Origin: Reticulitermes speratus
Taxonomy: Eukaryota; Arthropoda; Insecta; Blattodea; Rhinotermitidae
Length of the DNA stretch: 64,000 bases
Assembly: GCA_021186555.1 (NCBI GenBank)
Contig: JAJKFL010000014.1
Coordinates: 38,670,698 to 38,734,697 of the forward strand
Direction of reading: 5' to 3'
Positions within the stretch are counted from its first letter, which is position 1, and every line of letters begins with the position of its first letter. Positions 1 through 11,257 of the stretch are shown here, in pieces. The notes beneath the pieces are model-generated. The model was given only the letters and a program-made list of their open reading frames with translations, was not told the DNA's origin and searched no databases. Position numbers and translations under genes: made by a program.

Positions 1-475
1 TGGAACAACTAGGCTCCCACTGGACGGATTTTCATGAAATTTGGTGTTTGAGTATTTTTCGAAAATCTGTCAAGAAAATTCAAGGTTCATTAAAAACATA
101 ACCGGTACTTTATATAAGGACATATGTACATTTCTTAATACCTCGCTTAATTCTTCTTAGAATAAGAACTTTTCAGACAAAGTTGTAGAGAAAAATGAAA
201 CACATGTTTTATGTTCTATATATTTTTTCCGAAAATCGTGCCGTTTATGGGATAATGTGGAAAAATATTGTATATCCAGACAGGCCACAAATGGCAATAA
301 GATAAGGCGTATGCGCTTTGCATGCCGGGTAACTAAGGAAAGATTACGGACACACACTCAAAGTATATAATACTTAATGCTTTTCTACGCCAAAAATTGT
401 TATGCGAACGCGCTCAAATATTACGCTTATACTTACATTTCCTGTCTTGTTGGAGTCCTTACATGTAGCGAGGCA
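1..475 (+). repeat. Unclassified dispersed repeat, copy 1 (cut by window edge)
   Basis: This stretch aligns by eye, with scattered substitutions and small indels, to 48326-48825. Shared blocks include the 'ggctcccactg' opening, 'ttttcatgaaat', 'aaaatcgtgccgt' and 'gacaggccaca'. A shorter relic lies at 18515-18610. I see no open frame longer than 66 codons and no terminal repeats, because the left end lies outside the window. The class is unknown. Similar wording is common in insect transposons, but I cannot assign a family. Confidence 0.6.
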
Positions 476-479
476 TTAG

Positions 480-1295
480 AAGACCCTCCATATATATCTG
501 CAGCCTTTGAAAAAGGGCCCAGCCCTATGACGTCAGCTAATTAGTTACAGCTTTTTCGCCTCTGTATAAACCTGGTTTCCATGGTAACTTTGATATAACT
601 TCCATTTTAAAAACGCCACAAACAATCTTCGTTGTGAAGACAACTCAGGAGAAATCGTAGTTCTTGAATGTGTCAAACATCGGAGCTATTGAGAGTGAAA
701 GTGGGTAATGCTGCTGAACGAGCTTTCTCGTTCGTAACATGGGAAAGCAGATTTCTGTCTCCCTAACATGTCAGTGCAAACGAGGATGTTTGCGTAGTCA
801 GGCATGACACAGAGATGACCTTTAGCCTTATCATCAAGCGCTGCTGCATCAGAAAAGCGGTTTTGGACACTGCTGTGTTCCGTCTATTAACAACCTGCTA
901 GGTAGGCACAGTTTTACGTGTCTTGTCGAACTGCAGAGGACGAGATACAACGGCCAGAACCACAATAAATTATTTGGACAAACTGCAGGTTAAAGCTCGT
1001 GTATTGGAACAGGATTTCGAGTTGGACTGAATAGATGTTGAGGTATTTGAACAGCTGTTTCAAATTTTAAAAGCCTGCGTAACTTCTGGTACAAAGATAA
1101 TGAGTTATGAGAATTAATTGAGAAATAGGCGTTTGGGTTTTAAGGAATTTAAATGTATTTGGCAAAGAATTGTACAATGTTTAAGGCTATTTTGTAATGT
1201 AAAAGTCACAAATATTCGGAAATGGGTGTAATCGACAATGATCTGTAGTTCGATGACCGTAGAGACTTTCTAGAATTTTGATCGTCACTGGAGAA
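480..1295. other. No recognisable gene
   Basis: About 800 bp of AT-rich sequence between a dispersed repeat and a dead LINE. I see no long ORF, no tandem structure and no terminal inverted repeats. Confidence 0.5.
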
Positions 1296-2635
1296 TCATT
1301 ACCATTATCATCATGAACTGTGAAGGGTTAGACGTAGTGTCTTTTCCTTAACCCTCAAGGTGAAGTTGGTCCTTCCAACTTTTTTCGGGCAACCTACGTT
1401 TCCCCTCCGTTTTGGCTTATACTTCACTGCTTGTTTCGGCGTCCTATTTGTTTCCACTCTCTCCACGTGTCGTAGCCACTTTCGTTGATATTGTTGTATT
1501 TCCAGTACACTGTTCTGCACTCCAATTTTCTCCCTAACGGATTGGTTTCTTTCCCTATCTAACTTAGTAATTCACAGTAAAGGTCTTAAAAATTTCATTT
1601 GTGCTGCTTCCAGTGTTTTTCATCTCTTTTCTTCAGCACCCAGGCTTCACTACCAAAAGGCCGCTGTAGTTGTAATATTGTGGATTCTTAATTTTCTTCG
1701 TTTAGTCATCTGTTTTCCAAAATGTCTCCGCATAATTCCATTTATTTTGTTACATGTCTGTAACTTGTCTTCTAAATCGCTTTTGTAGTCCGGGTACCCT
1801 AAGTATTTAAAATCTGATACCTGTTCTATGCGGCTGTCATTTATGGAAATATTTACTCTTTGTATGCGGTTCCCATACATTGCCAATTATTTTGTTTAAG
1901 TGCTTGATATGACATTTTGTATTGTCTTGCTGTAAGGTTTAGGTGGTATGCCATAATTTGTAATTCATCTTCAGAAGTGACCATTTGGATTTCTTCATCT
2001 GCATATAATATAGTGATAATTATCTTCCTGTTAGTTAGTTAGTTGGATGCCCTTATTTATCACCATTTTGAATTCCGGTAAAATTTTATTAATATACACG
2101 TTAAATAATATTGGAGAAGGTCATATCCCTGTATCATACATTTATTTATTTGGATTAATTCAGATATAGTGTCATCATTAAATTTGATACTAGTTTTAGT
2201 ATACCTATAAATACATTTTATTGTCTGTAATAGTGAGTTTGATATTTATTTTCCATCGTTCTCCACAAAATGTCTCTGTTCACCTTATAGTATGCCTTTT
2301 CGTAATACATAAACAAAAGAGTAGTTGTAAGTTATGTTCTTTTTCAATTTCTGCTGTACTCTAAATACAGCATCTATACAGCTACGCCCTTTTCTAAAGC
2401 CTCACTTTTCCTCTGCCATTTTCTCTTCCAGATGGGCATTTAATTTGTTTTTTATTATACTGTAATTGAAAATAGTTTGTAGGCTTTAGGCAGTAATGTT
2501 ATTCCTCTGTAATTTCGCATTACTTATTGACGCAAGCTTTTAAATATTCTATTTCTCATTCTTGTGTATTTGATTTTCATCCACGATGTTATTGTCTTGA
2601 CCCTTGAAGAGTGGACCGATAGGTATTGAATCCCA
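1296..2635 (-). pseudogene. Degraded non-LTR (LINE) reverse transcriptase
   Basis: Reading the minus strand gives a broken reverse transcriptase. Near 2270-2320 the motif-A region reads FMYYEKAYYKV, where FxDYEKAYDKV is expected, so both acidic positions have become Tyr. Around 2050-2130 it reads PSPILFNVYINKILPEF. Near 1990-2010 the catalytic box is YADE instead of YADD. Further on come DFKYLG (near 1810), FGSEAWVLKKRDEK (near 1640) and the basic C-terminal tail KYKPKRRGNVGCPKK (near 1400). Stops and frameshifts separate the pieces. The 3' end runs into an ATGATGATAATGG-type simple tail near 1300. This is a 5'-truncated, inactive copy whose catalytic residues are mutated. The clade is uncertain (Jockey/CR1/RTE-like). 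Confidence 0.8.
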
Positions 2636-2699
2636 GACTATTATCTTTGCTTGTATTCAGTAAACGAGATTAAATGTTCATGCATATTGTTTTTGTTAT

Positions 2700-5600
2700 T
2701 TGAGAGTAAACAGATGCACATGAGCTTCAGTTATGAGACTCTATTATTGAGTAACGAGCAATGACTTCAGATTATTGATGCTGTTCATATTTGATTAAGT
2801 AAACAGAGCACAATGAGCTTCAGGCTTTATTGAATGACTTTCATATTTGATTGAGTAAACAGAGCACAATGAGCTTCAGATTTGATTGAATGACTTTCAT
2901 ATTTGATTGAGTAAACAGAGCACATGAGCTTCAGATTTGATTGAATGACTTTCATATTTGATTGAGTAAACAGAGCACATGAGCTTCAGATTTGATTGAA
3001 TGACTTTCATATTTGATTGAGTAAACAGAGCACATGAGCTTCAGATTTGATTGAATGACTTTCATATTTGATTGAGTAAACAGAGCACATGAGCTTCAGA
3101 TTTGATTGAATGACTTTCATATTTGATTGAGTAAACAGAGCACATGAGCTTCAGATTTGATTGAATGACTTTATATTTGATTGAGTAAACAGAGCACATG
3201 AGCTTCAGACTTGATTGAATGACTTCATATTTATTGAGTAAAAGAGCACATAGCTTCAGACTGATGAATGACTTATTTATGATAAACAGAGCACATGAGC
3301 TTCAGATTGATTGAATGACTTTAATTTGATTGAGTAAACAGAGCACATGAGCTTCAGACTGATAATAAACAGGCACATGAGCTTCAGATTTTGATTGAAT
3401 GACTTCATATTGATTGATAACAGACCATGAGCTTCAGATTTGATTGAATGACTTTCATATTGATTGAGTAAACAAGCACATGAGCTTCAGATTTGATTGA
3501 ATGACTTCATATTTGATAAGTAACAGACACATGACTCAGCTTTATTGAATGACTTTCATATTTGATTGAGTAAACAGAGCACATGAGCTTCAGATTATTG
3601 AATGACTTTCATATTTGATTGAGTAAACAGAGCACATGAGCTTCAGATTTGATTGAATGACTTTCATATTTGATTAGTAAACAGAGCACATGAGCTTCAG
3701 CTTTATTGAATGACTTTCATATTTGATTGAGTAAACAGAGCACAGAGCTTCAGATTTGATTGAATGACTTTCATATTGATTGAGTAAACAGAGCACAGAG
3801 CTTCAATTTGATTGAATGACTTTCATATTTGATTGAGTAAACAGAGCACATGAGCTTCAGATTTGATTGAATGACTTCATATTTGATTGAGTAAACAGAG
3901 CACATGAGCTTCAGATTTGTTTGAATGACTTTCATATTTGATTGAGTAAACAGAGCACATGAGCTTCAGACTTGATGAATGACTTTATATTGATTGAGTA
4001 AACAGAGCACATGAGCTTCAGACTTGATTGAATGACTTCATATTATTGATGAGTAAACAGATGCACAATGAGCTTCAGATTGATTGAATGACTTTCATAT
4101 TTGATTGAGTAAACAGAGCACTGACTTCAGACGATTAAATAAACAGAGACTTTCATATTTGATTGAGTAAAGAGAGCACATTAGCTTCAGACATGATTAA
4201 GTAAACAGAGCACATGAGCTTCAGATTTGATTGAATGACTTTCATATTTGATTGAGTAAACAGAGCACATGAGCTTCAGACATGATTAAGTAAACAGAGC
4301 ACATGAGCTTCAGATTTGATTGAATGACTTTCATATTTGATTGAGTAAACAGAGCACATGAGCTTCAGATTTGATTGAATGACTTTCATATTTGATTGAG
4401 TAAACAGAGCACATGAGCTTCAGATTTGATTGAATGACTTTCATATTTGATTAAGTAAACAGAGCACATGAGCTTCAGGCTTTATTGAATGACTTTCATA
4501 TTTGATTGAGTAAACAGAGCACATGAGCTTCAGATTTGATTGAATGACTTTCATATTTGATTGAGTAAACAGAGCACATGAGCTTCAGATTTGATTGAAT
4601 GACTTTCATATTTGATTAAGTAAACAGAGCACATGAGCTTCAGGCTTTATTGAATGACTTTCATATTTGATTGAGTAAACAGAGCACATGAGCTTCAGAT
4701 TTGATTGAATGACTTTCATATTTGATTGAGTAAACAGAGCACATGAGCTTCAGATTTGATTGAATGACTTTCATATTTGATTGAGTAAACAGAGCACATG
4801 AGCTTCAGATTTGATTGAATGACTTCATATTTGATTGAGTAAACAGAGCACATGAGCTTCAGATTTGATTGAATGACTTTCATATTTGATTGAGTAAACA
4901 GAGCACATGAGCTTCAGACTTGATTGAATGACTTTTATATTTGATTGAGTAAACAGAGCACATGAGCTTCAGACTGATGAATGACTTTCATATTTGATTG
5001 AGTAAAGAGAGCACATTAGCTTACAGACATGATTAAGTAAACAGAGCACATGAGCTTCAGATTTGATTGAATGACTTTCATATTTGATTGAGTAAACAGA
5101 GCACATGAGCTTCAGACATGATTAAGTAAACAGAGCACATGAGCTTCAGATTTGATTGAATGACTTTCATATTTGATTGAGTAAACAGAGCACATGAGCT
5201 TCAGATTGATTGAATGACTTTCATATTTGATTGAGTAAACAGAGCACATGAGCTTCAGATTTGATTGAATGACTTTCATATTTGATTAAGTAAACAGAGC
5301 ACATGAGCTTCAGGCTTTATTGAATGACTTTCATATTTGATTGAGTAAACAGAGCACATGAGCTTCAGATTTGATTGAATGACTTTCATATTTGATTGAG
5401 TAAACAGAGCACATGAGCTTCAGATTTGATTGAATGACTTTCATATTTGATTAAGTAAACAGAGCACATGAGCTTCAGGCTTTATTGAATGACTTTCATA
5501 TTTGATTGAGTAAACAGAGCACATGAGCTTCAGATTTGATTGAATGACTTTCATATTTGATTGAGTAAACAGAGCACATGAGCTTCAGATTTGATTGAAT

Positions 5601-6222
5601 GACTTTCATATTTGATTGAGTAAACAGAGCACATGAGCTTCAGATTTGATTGAATGACTTTCATATTTGATTGAGTAAACAGAGCACATGAGCTTCAGAT
5701 TTGATTGAATGACTTTCATATTTGATTGAGTAAACAGAGCACATGAGCTTCAGATTTGATTGAATGACTTTCATATTTGATTGAGTAAACAGAGCACATG
5801 AGCTTCAGACTTGATTGAATGACTTTTATATTTGATTGAGTAAACAGAGCACATGAGCTTCAGACTTGATTGAATGACTTTCATATTTGATTGAGTAAAG
5901 AGAGCACATTAGCTTCAGACATGATTAAGTAAACAGAGCACATGAGCTTCAGATTTGATTGAATGACTTTCATATTTGATTGAGTAAACAGAGCACATGA
6001 GCTTCAGACATGATTAAGTAAACAGAGCACATGAGCTTCAGATTTGATTGAATGACTTTCATATTTGATTGAGTAAACAGAGCACATGAGCTTCAGACTT
6101 GATTGAATGACTTTCATATTTGATTGAGTAAAGAGAGCACATGAGCTTCAGACATGATTAAGTAAACAGAGCACATGAGCTTCAGATTTGATTGAATGAC
6201 TTTCACACATGATTGAGTAAAC
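2700..6222. repeat. 55-bp minisatellite array (about 60 units)
   Basis: The period is 55 bp, measured for example from 2941 to 2996. Each unit contains 'gagtaaacagagcacatgag', 'cttcag', 'tttgattgaatgac' and 'tttcatat'. Shortened units carrying 'cagacatgattaag' recur, and a variant with 'agagagcacattag' occurs at 4171, 5006 and 5899. That gives a higher-order period of about 835-893 bp. From about 3160 to 4140 nearly every unit has one-base deletions, while units after about 4190 are almost identical. It is not coding. Confidence 0.95.
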
Positions 6223-6499
6223 ATGTAATTCTGAGATTGGCATTTCTTTGAATGAGCATATAATTCCGACATCGATATTTCGAGTAAATATTTTATTTGT
6301 GTTTAGTGACGTGTGATTAAACCGATCGAAATTCAAATATATCATCTGATTCTAAGAGTAAGGCGAGGTGTCATATTGTAACTATCGTAGTGATCTGTTC
6401 CTGAAAACTACTTGGTCAGTAACACATCCGTGGCCCTTGCATAGGGTTGTCCAATAGGAGTGAGACTAGGTGATGTGATAGTTTGCATGCAGGATTGTT

Positions 6500-9400
6500 T
6501 GTTTATTTATTTATTTATTCATTCATTCATTCTGTAGTCTGTCTTACGACAGGTCCGTAGCCTCTTCCAAAGCGAGTTCTCCACAGGGTGCGATCTAGTG
6601 CTTCCTCTTTCAATTTCCAGTATCTTTTCTTTTCCTTGAGGTCATCCAGTAGCTGCTTACGTCTTCTCCCTCGTCGTCCCGTCATTTCTATCCTTCCTTC
6701 TAACTTTCCTTCAATCACGTGTTTCAGAAGGCAGTTTCTACGCAAGATGTGACCAATCCAGTTAGCCTTTCTTCTTTTTATTGTATGTAGGATATTCCTC
6801 TCCTCCTTGACTCTGTGTAACACTTCTTCATTTCTCACACGATCGGTCCAACTGATCTTCTCCATTCTTCTCCAGCACCACATTTCAAAACTTTCCAGAT
6901 ACTTCTGATCTACTTTCCGAAGTGTCCACGTTTCAGCACCATACAAAGCTATGCTCCAAATGTAGCACTTTACTAGTTTCTTCCTTAAATTTAATTCCAG
7001 TTTGCTGGTGAAAAGATTTTTCTTCTTGTTGAATGCTGTTTTTGCCATGGCAAATCTGGATTTAATTTCACGTGTACACCTTGCATCACTTGTTATCATG
7101 CTACCCAAATAATTGAAATATTCCACATTCTCCAATTGTTTTTGATCTATCATAATTTTCATTGGGGATGTTTGCCTTGAGATTTTCATTACTTTAGTTT
7201 TTCCCACATTCATTTCCATTCCATAGCGTCTTCCAATTTCAATTAGTCTATCAATCATGCCCTGTAGCACGTTTTCTTCCCTAGCCAGTAGCACAAGGTC
7301 ATCTGCATATTTCACAGTGCGAATTACTTGTCCTCCTATTTTGAAGTCTCCAAACCCTTCAAGAGCTTCCTTGGTAAGGTACTCGCTGTATAAGTTGAAC
7401 AGAATCGGTGACAAACAGCAACCTTGTCTAACTCCTCTTCCAATCTTCACACTTCTCGTCTCCCCTTGGTCCAGTCGTATTTTGACACTTTGTTCCATGT
7501 ACAATTTGCTGACCAATCTTCTTTCGCGCCAGTCTATCCCAATTCCTTTTAGGATTTGCATTAATTTGGTCCAGTTGACACGGTCAAATGCCTTCTGCCA
7601 GTCTATGAAGCAAGCACACAATTCCTCATCTATGACCAAGGTTCGTTCTGATATTATTCTCAGCATCCCAATTGCATCCCTAGTTCCTTTTCCTCTTCTA
7701 AATCCAAACTGATCTTCTCCAAGTGCATCTTCAATTTTCCTCTCAATTCTTCTTCTAAGTATCCTCGCTACTATCTTTGCTGCATGAGCGATGATGCTGA
7801 TTGTGCGATGGTCGCTGCATTTTGTAGCTTTGGGCTTCTTCTTTAAGGCAATCATTGTAACTTCAATAAAATCTCTGGGCCATTCTCCAGTTACATACAT
7901 GCTGTTGATCATCTGTGTCATTAGCCTTAGACCACCTTCTCCCAACAATTTGAGTACATCCCCAGGTACATCATCATCTCCTGTAGCCTTCTTATCCCTT
8001 ATCTCCTTGATAGCTTTTTCCACTTCACTTTGCAAAATATAAGGGCCTTTCTCGTCTTCATCTACTTCATCTTCAGGTTCGACGTCTAGATGTTCTGGTC
8101 GATTAGCTCGATCGTAGAGCTCTGTGATATAATTCTCCCAAATTTGCAATACTCGTCTCTGATTTATTATTATATTGCCTTGAGAGTCTTCGATGCCAAT
8201 GTTTTGAATCCCATGGTTTTCTTTCCAACCTAGTTCCTTTGTCTTCATGTACATTAAATCATAACGTCCTATTCTTTGAAATTCTATAATCTCGTCCCAT
8301 ATGCTCTCCAGATATTCCTTCTTGGCGTTGTCCGTGGCTCTTTTCAATTCGTTCCTCAGTCTTCTGTAGTTCTTCCTTCCTTCTTCATTGTTGACATTCT
8401 TCCATTTCCTTCGTTCATCCATTTTACTGATTATCTCCTGTGTAATCCATGGCTTTCTTGCTCTCCTCTCGACTTTTCCAACCAAACCACTCATAGTATC
8501 TAACACACATTTCTTGATATTGTTCCACTGCACTTCCACATTCCCACTTTCACATTTGATTGCACCAAGCTGTTCTTCTAGTCTATCGTGTACTACCTGT
8601 CGTTGAGCATATAGCTTCTCCAAATCCCATCTTGGTTTTTTCTTGTGGAACCTCATGAGCTTCTTCAATCTGGTGCAGATCTTTGCAACCAGTAAATTGT
8701 GGTCAGAGTCAATATCTGCTCCAGGCAGTGTCTGCACATCCTTCACACTGTTCCTGAATCGCTGTTTCACTAGTACATAGTCCAGCTGATATCGATTCCT
8801 ATCTCCTGGTGATTTCCACGTGTACAATCTTCTTTTAGGTTTTTTGAACCATGTGTTTGTTATAACAAGTCCATTTCTTTCACAGAAGTCAATAAGCATT
8901 TGACCTCTCTGATTCCTCCTTCCCAGTCCATATGGTCCAACAGTGTTGTGATGTGCTTTATCTCCAACCACACTGTTCCAATCTCCCATTATAATCGTGT
9001 TTGTCGCGCCCTTTCCATCCTCTTCAAGAATTTCTTCAATTATATCATACAACTCTTCCACTTTGTCATCTTCATAGTCCGATGTTGGCATGTACACTTG
9101 CACTATCAAAATACTTACCGGTTCTGCCTGCAATTTAATAGCAATGATTCTGTCACTATACACACTCTTCTTAACAACACTTTTCACTACGCTTTTATGC
9201 ACTACTATTGCTACGCCTCTTTCAGCACTGTCACCCCCGGAATAATACACTGTATAATCACCACTTTTTATTTCACCTTGACCCTTCCACCGCACTTCAC
9301 TAACACCTAGCACAGACACTGCGTTCTTCTGCATCTCTTTCTTCAAATTTTCGAGTTTTCCTCCTTGATTCAAGGTCCTTACGTTCCAAGTGCCTATCTT

Positions 9401-9940
9401 GAAGCTGTTATGTTCATTCTGTGTCTTCTGCTGTTGTCTGTAGTCATTACCGCGTGGTGTCTCCCCTAGAAACACTCCCCCCCGGAGATCCGAATGGGGG
9501 AGTAGTTTACCTCCGGAATGTTTTGTCTCCAGAGGAAGCATCTCGCATTTGGCATTTGTCTCTGTTTCTGGAAGAGACTATCCAGGAAAAGTAATAATGT
9601 GGTAGTTTTTCCATTTGCTTTCCACATCGCAGTACAGCAGTCGTTCAGACCACTCTGGTCACGCCTGTTGCTACACGATCATGAACCATCTCGAGCATCA
9701 TTTGCTCTGTGCTTCATGTCGCTACTGATGTCGCTGCTTCCGGCATCAGGGGAGTTTTTATTCGGTTTCCCATCTCCTAGGCATCTCTCTTCGTCTGGTT
9801 CCTACCCTTTTGATCTGTCCGGCTTGGGAGACCCTACTGGTAGCAATGCTACCACCGGCTTAGCTCTCAGGGTCACTGGAACTCACAAGCCCCTCTACCA
9901 CGGCAAGGTGAAGATACCAACAAAGGGGTTTATTTATTAT
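6500..9940 (-). mobile_element. Near-full-length RTE-type non-LTR retrotransposon
   Basis: This minus-strand element contains a GC-rich 5' region (about 9542-9940), one long ORF (6527-9541) and a 3' end made of short tandem tetranucleotides (ATGA/AATA type, 6500-6535). The stop codon lies inside that tail, so there is almost no 3' UTR. RTE elements are known for single ORFs, elements of roughly 3.2-3.5 kb, very short 3' UTRs and simple-repeat tails, and all four fit here. The 5' region includes 'ggtatcttcaccttgccgtg' (minus strand), which I recognise as typical of this group. A target-site duplication cannot be defined because both flanks are TTTATTTATT-like. Five other fragments of the family are in the window (32.0, 46.2, 53.8 and 58.6 kb are the clear ones). 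Confidence 0.85.
6527..9541 (-). CDS. RTE retrotransposon polyprotein: AP-like endonuclease + reverse transcriptase, intact ORF
   Basis: The ORF has 1004 codons without a break. Residues about 48-290 form an apurinic-like endonuclease: IGTWNVRTL (50-57), SEVRWKG with Glu82, QVYMP at 148-152, MGDWNSVVGD with Asp187 and Asn189, LDYVL (253-257) and the SDHNLL box (279-284). Residues about 500-790 form the reverse transcriptase: FIDWQKAFDRV with Asp647, GVRQGCCLSPILFNLYSE (703-720) and YADDLVLLA (745-753), so all catalytic acids are present. The C-terminal part has YGAETWTLRKVD, WIGHILRRN and a basic RRGRRRK stretch. The product would nick the target DNA and prime reverse transcription on it. Proteins of this type are often labelled craniofacial development protein 2-like. 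The first Met is taken as start; translation could begin later, near residue 48. Other-frame ORFs here are shadows. Confidence 0.9.
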   Translation of the reverse strand: MLPLETKHSGGKLLPHSDLRGGVFLGETPRGNDYRQQQKTQNEHNSFKIGTWNVRTLNQGGKLENLKKEMQKNAVSVLGVSEVRWKGQGEIKSGDYTVYYSGGDSAERGVAIVVHKSVVKSVVKKSVYSDRIIAIKLQAEPVSILIVQVYMPTSDYEDDKVEELYDIIEEILEEDGKGATNTIIMGDWNSVVGDKAHHNTVGPYGLGRRNQRGQMLIDFCERNGLVITNTWFKKPKRRLYTWKSPGDRNRYQLDYVLVKQRFRNSVKDVQTLPGADIDSDHNLLVAKICTRLKKLMRFHKKKPRWDLEKLYAQRQVVHDRLEEQLGAIKCESGNVEVQWNNIKKCVLDTMSGLVGKVERRARKPWITQEIISKMDERRKWKNVNNEEGRKNYRRLRNELKRATDNAKKEYLESIWDEIIEFQRIGRYDLMYMKTKELGWKENHGIQNIGIEDSQGNIIINQRRVLQIWENYITELYDRANRPEHLDVEPEDEVDEDEKGPYILQSEVEKAIKEIRDKKATGDDDVPGDVLKLLGEGGLRLMTQMINSMYVTGEWPRDFIEVTMIALKKKPKATKCSDHRTISIIAHAAKIVARILRRRIERKIEDALGEDQFGFRRGKGTRDAIGMLRIISERTLVIDEELCACFIDWQKAFDRVNWTKLMQILKGIGIDWRERRLVSKLYMEQSVKIRLDQGETRSVKIGRGVRQGCCLSPILFNLYSEYLTKEALEGFGDFKIGGQVIRTVKYADDLVLLAREENVLQGMIDRLIEIGRRYGMEMNVGKTKVMKISRQTSPMKIMIDQKQLENVEYFNYLGSMITSDARCTREIKSRFAMAKTAFNKKKNLFTSKLELNLRKKLVKCYIWSIALYGAETWTLRKVDQKYLESFEMWCWRRMEKISWTDRVRNEEVLHRVKEERNILHTIKRRKANWIGHILRRNCLLKHVIEGKLEGRIEMTGRRGRRRKQLLDDLKEKKRYWKLKEEALDRTLWRTRFGRGYGPVVRQTTE

Positions 9941-10023
9941 CGTATTTTAATTTCCACCAGCGGTTTCAGATAAAAGCCAAGTGTAAGGCGTCACCGTTGA
10001 ACAGTGTATCGTGTATATATATA

Positions 10024-10101
10024 CAGGGCATACACAAAAGAATGGTGCGGTTTTAATAGTGAACGCTATTAAAACCGCACCATTCTTTGGTGTATACCCT
10101 G
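10024..10101. mobile_element. 78-bp near-perfect palindromic MITE
   Basis: The two arms, CAGGGCATACACAAAAGAAT and its complement, continue through 'ggtgcggttttaatag' to a small centre and are flanked by TA on both sides (10022-10023, 10102-10103). The termini match those of the 22189-22766 element (CAGGGTATACACAAAAGAAT). It therefore looks like a foldback derivative mobilised by the same Tc1/mariner-type transposase family. Confidence 0.85.
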
Positions 10102-10380
10102 TATATATATGAATTCATGGGAAAGTGGTAGGCTTGGTAAAGACTTACAACGCAGATTTCCTCGAACTTTGTACGTCCCTGCTGACTTTGGACAGGAGAG
10201 GAATGTGCTGAATTTGCATGTATTACATGCCTGACTACGATGCTACGCAGCTGGATTCAGACACGTGTTAGGGAGCGCTACATTTATTGTGCAGCTAGAT
10301 ACTAGAGATGATTTGAAAACTGAACCCCGATGCACAGCAAGCTTAAGCCTTACATTTCCTCATGCAGTATATAAGGTAGA

Positions 10381-10860
10381 GTTCACTCTAGAACAGACCA
10401 TGAAGGCCCAGAGGGGGAGTAGAGGTATAGCTCTACTCTTTCTTTAATCTCGGCGCTAGGTGGGGGTGGGTGGTCAAAGCCACGCTCTGGCCGCTTTACC
10501 CCCGGAAACCCTGGACAAATTTTACAGAGGGCTGCGTGGGCCCAGTGCCGGTCTTGACGGTTGCGGAAAATCTCGCCCCCACCAGGATTTTTTTTCCTGT
10601 CCCTTTTTTTTTTATTTGATCCACTTTGTACTTTTAAATCCTTCCCTCCTTCTTCTTGTCCCTTATGTTCCATACTACTGTCCTTATACAACAAACACAA
10701 CACAAACATCCATGCCCCCGGCGGGATTCGAACGCACAATCCCAGCAAGCCAACGGCCGCAGACCCACTCCTTAGACCGCGCGGCCACTGAGATCGGCAA
10801 TTCGATCCCCGGACCCTCCAGTCCGTAGCGAGTCGCTATACCGTCTACGCTACCCCGGCC
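10381..10860 (-). mobile_element. SINE-B (tRNA-derived), interrupted by SINE-C
   Basis: On the minus strand the tRNA-like head runs from 10860 down to 10799 with GTATAGCGACTCGCTACGG and the B-box half GGGGATCGAATT. The body resumes at about 10587 with TCCTGGTGGGGGCGAGATT and continues to the conserved 'gaccacccacccccacctag' and 'ccctctgggccttcatgg' blocks. An uninterrupted copy is at 36298-36569. The interruption is a complete SINE-C placed inside the B box. Confidence 0.8.
10588..10798 (-). mobile_element. SINE-C copy 1, inserted in the B box of SINE-B
   Basis: The head GCCGATCTCAGTGGCCGCG, A box and B box (GTTCGAATCC) are tRNA-like. The body differs from SINE-A: 'ttgtgttgtgtttgttgta', then a stretch corresponding to 'gtggatcaaa' and an A-rich tail. 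The 5' joint is CGAATT|GCCGAT and the 3' joint is AAAAAAAA|TCCTGG, so the host SINE's B box is split. Confidence 0.85.
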
Positions 10861-10864
10861 CAAT

Positions 10865-11255
10865 GCAATATATATAGTATATAATATAACTTACAGCATG
10901 TTAGTGTCGGTGTTGGGAATGGCCTCCTTTAACTGCCAGATATGTTTGACATTTGCTGAACAGAGTATTAAGTACTGTTTGAAGATATTGTCTAGAAATT
11001 GCCGATATTACGAGGCAAGTTTAACAGCAGCTGCATGAGTCACACAATGCCAGTCCTAACGGCGTGTGTACGGTACATTGAATCACGTTATTTATAGAGT
11101 CCAGTTTAATCTGCTGTCTGTAAAAACATGTAAAAGCATAATGTAACGTAATTTTGTTTTGTTCGCAAGTATGCAGTGCAGTTTAATCCAGAGTATTGTC
11201 ATTGTGGAAACCTACATGAGGCATACATCTTGCGAAAATTGTCGTAGGAAATTTG
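10865..11255. other. No recognisable gene
   Basis: About 390 bp of AT-rich sequence between a SINE and a Tigger-like MITE. I see no coding or repeat signal. Confidence 0.5.
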
Positions 11256-11257
11256 TA

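Noticed and set aside
2700-6222. CRISPR-like direct repeats
   Set aside because: The repeats are head-to-tail without unique spacers, and the sequence is clearly eukaryotic. The same applies to the 28-, 35-, 49- and 114-bp arrays.
7257-9310. Several plus-strand ORFs of 70-150 codons
   Set aside because: They are antisense shadows of the RTE ORF with no motif of their own.
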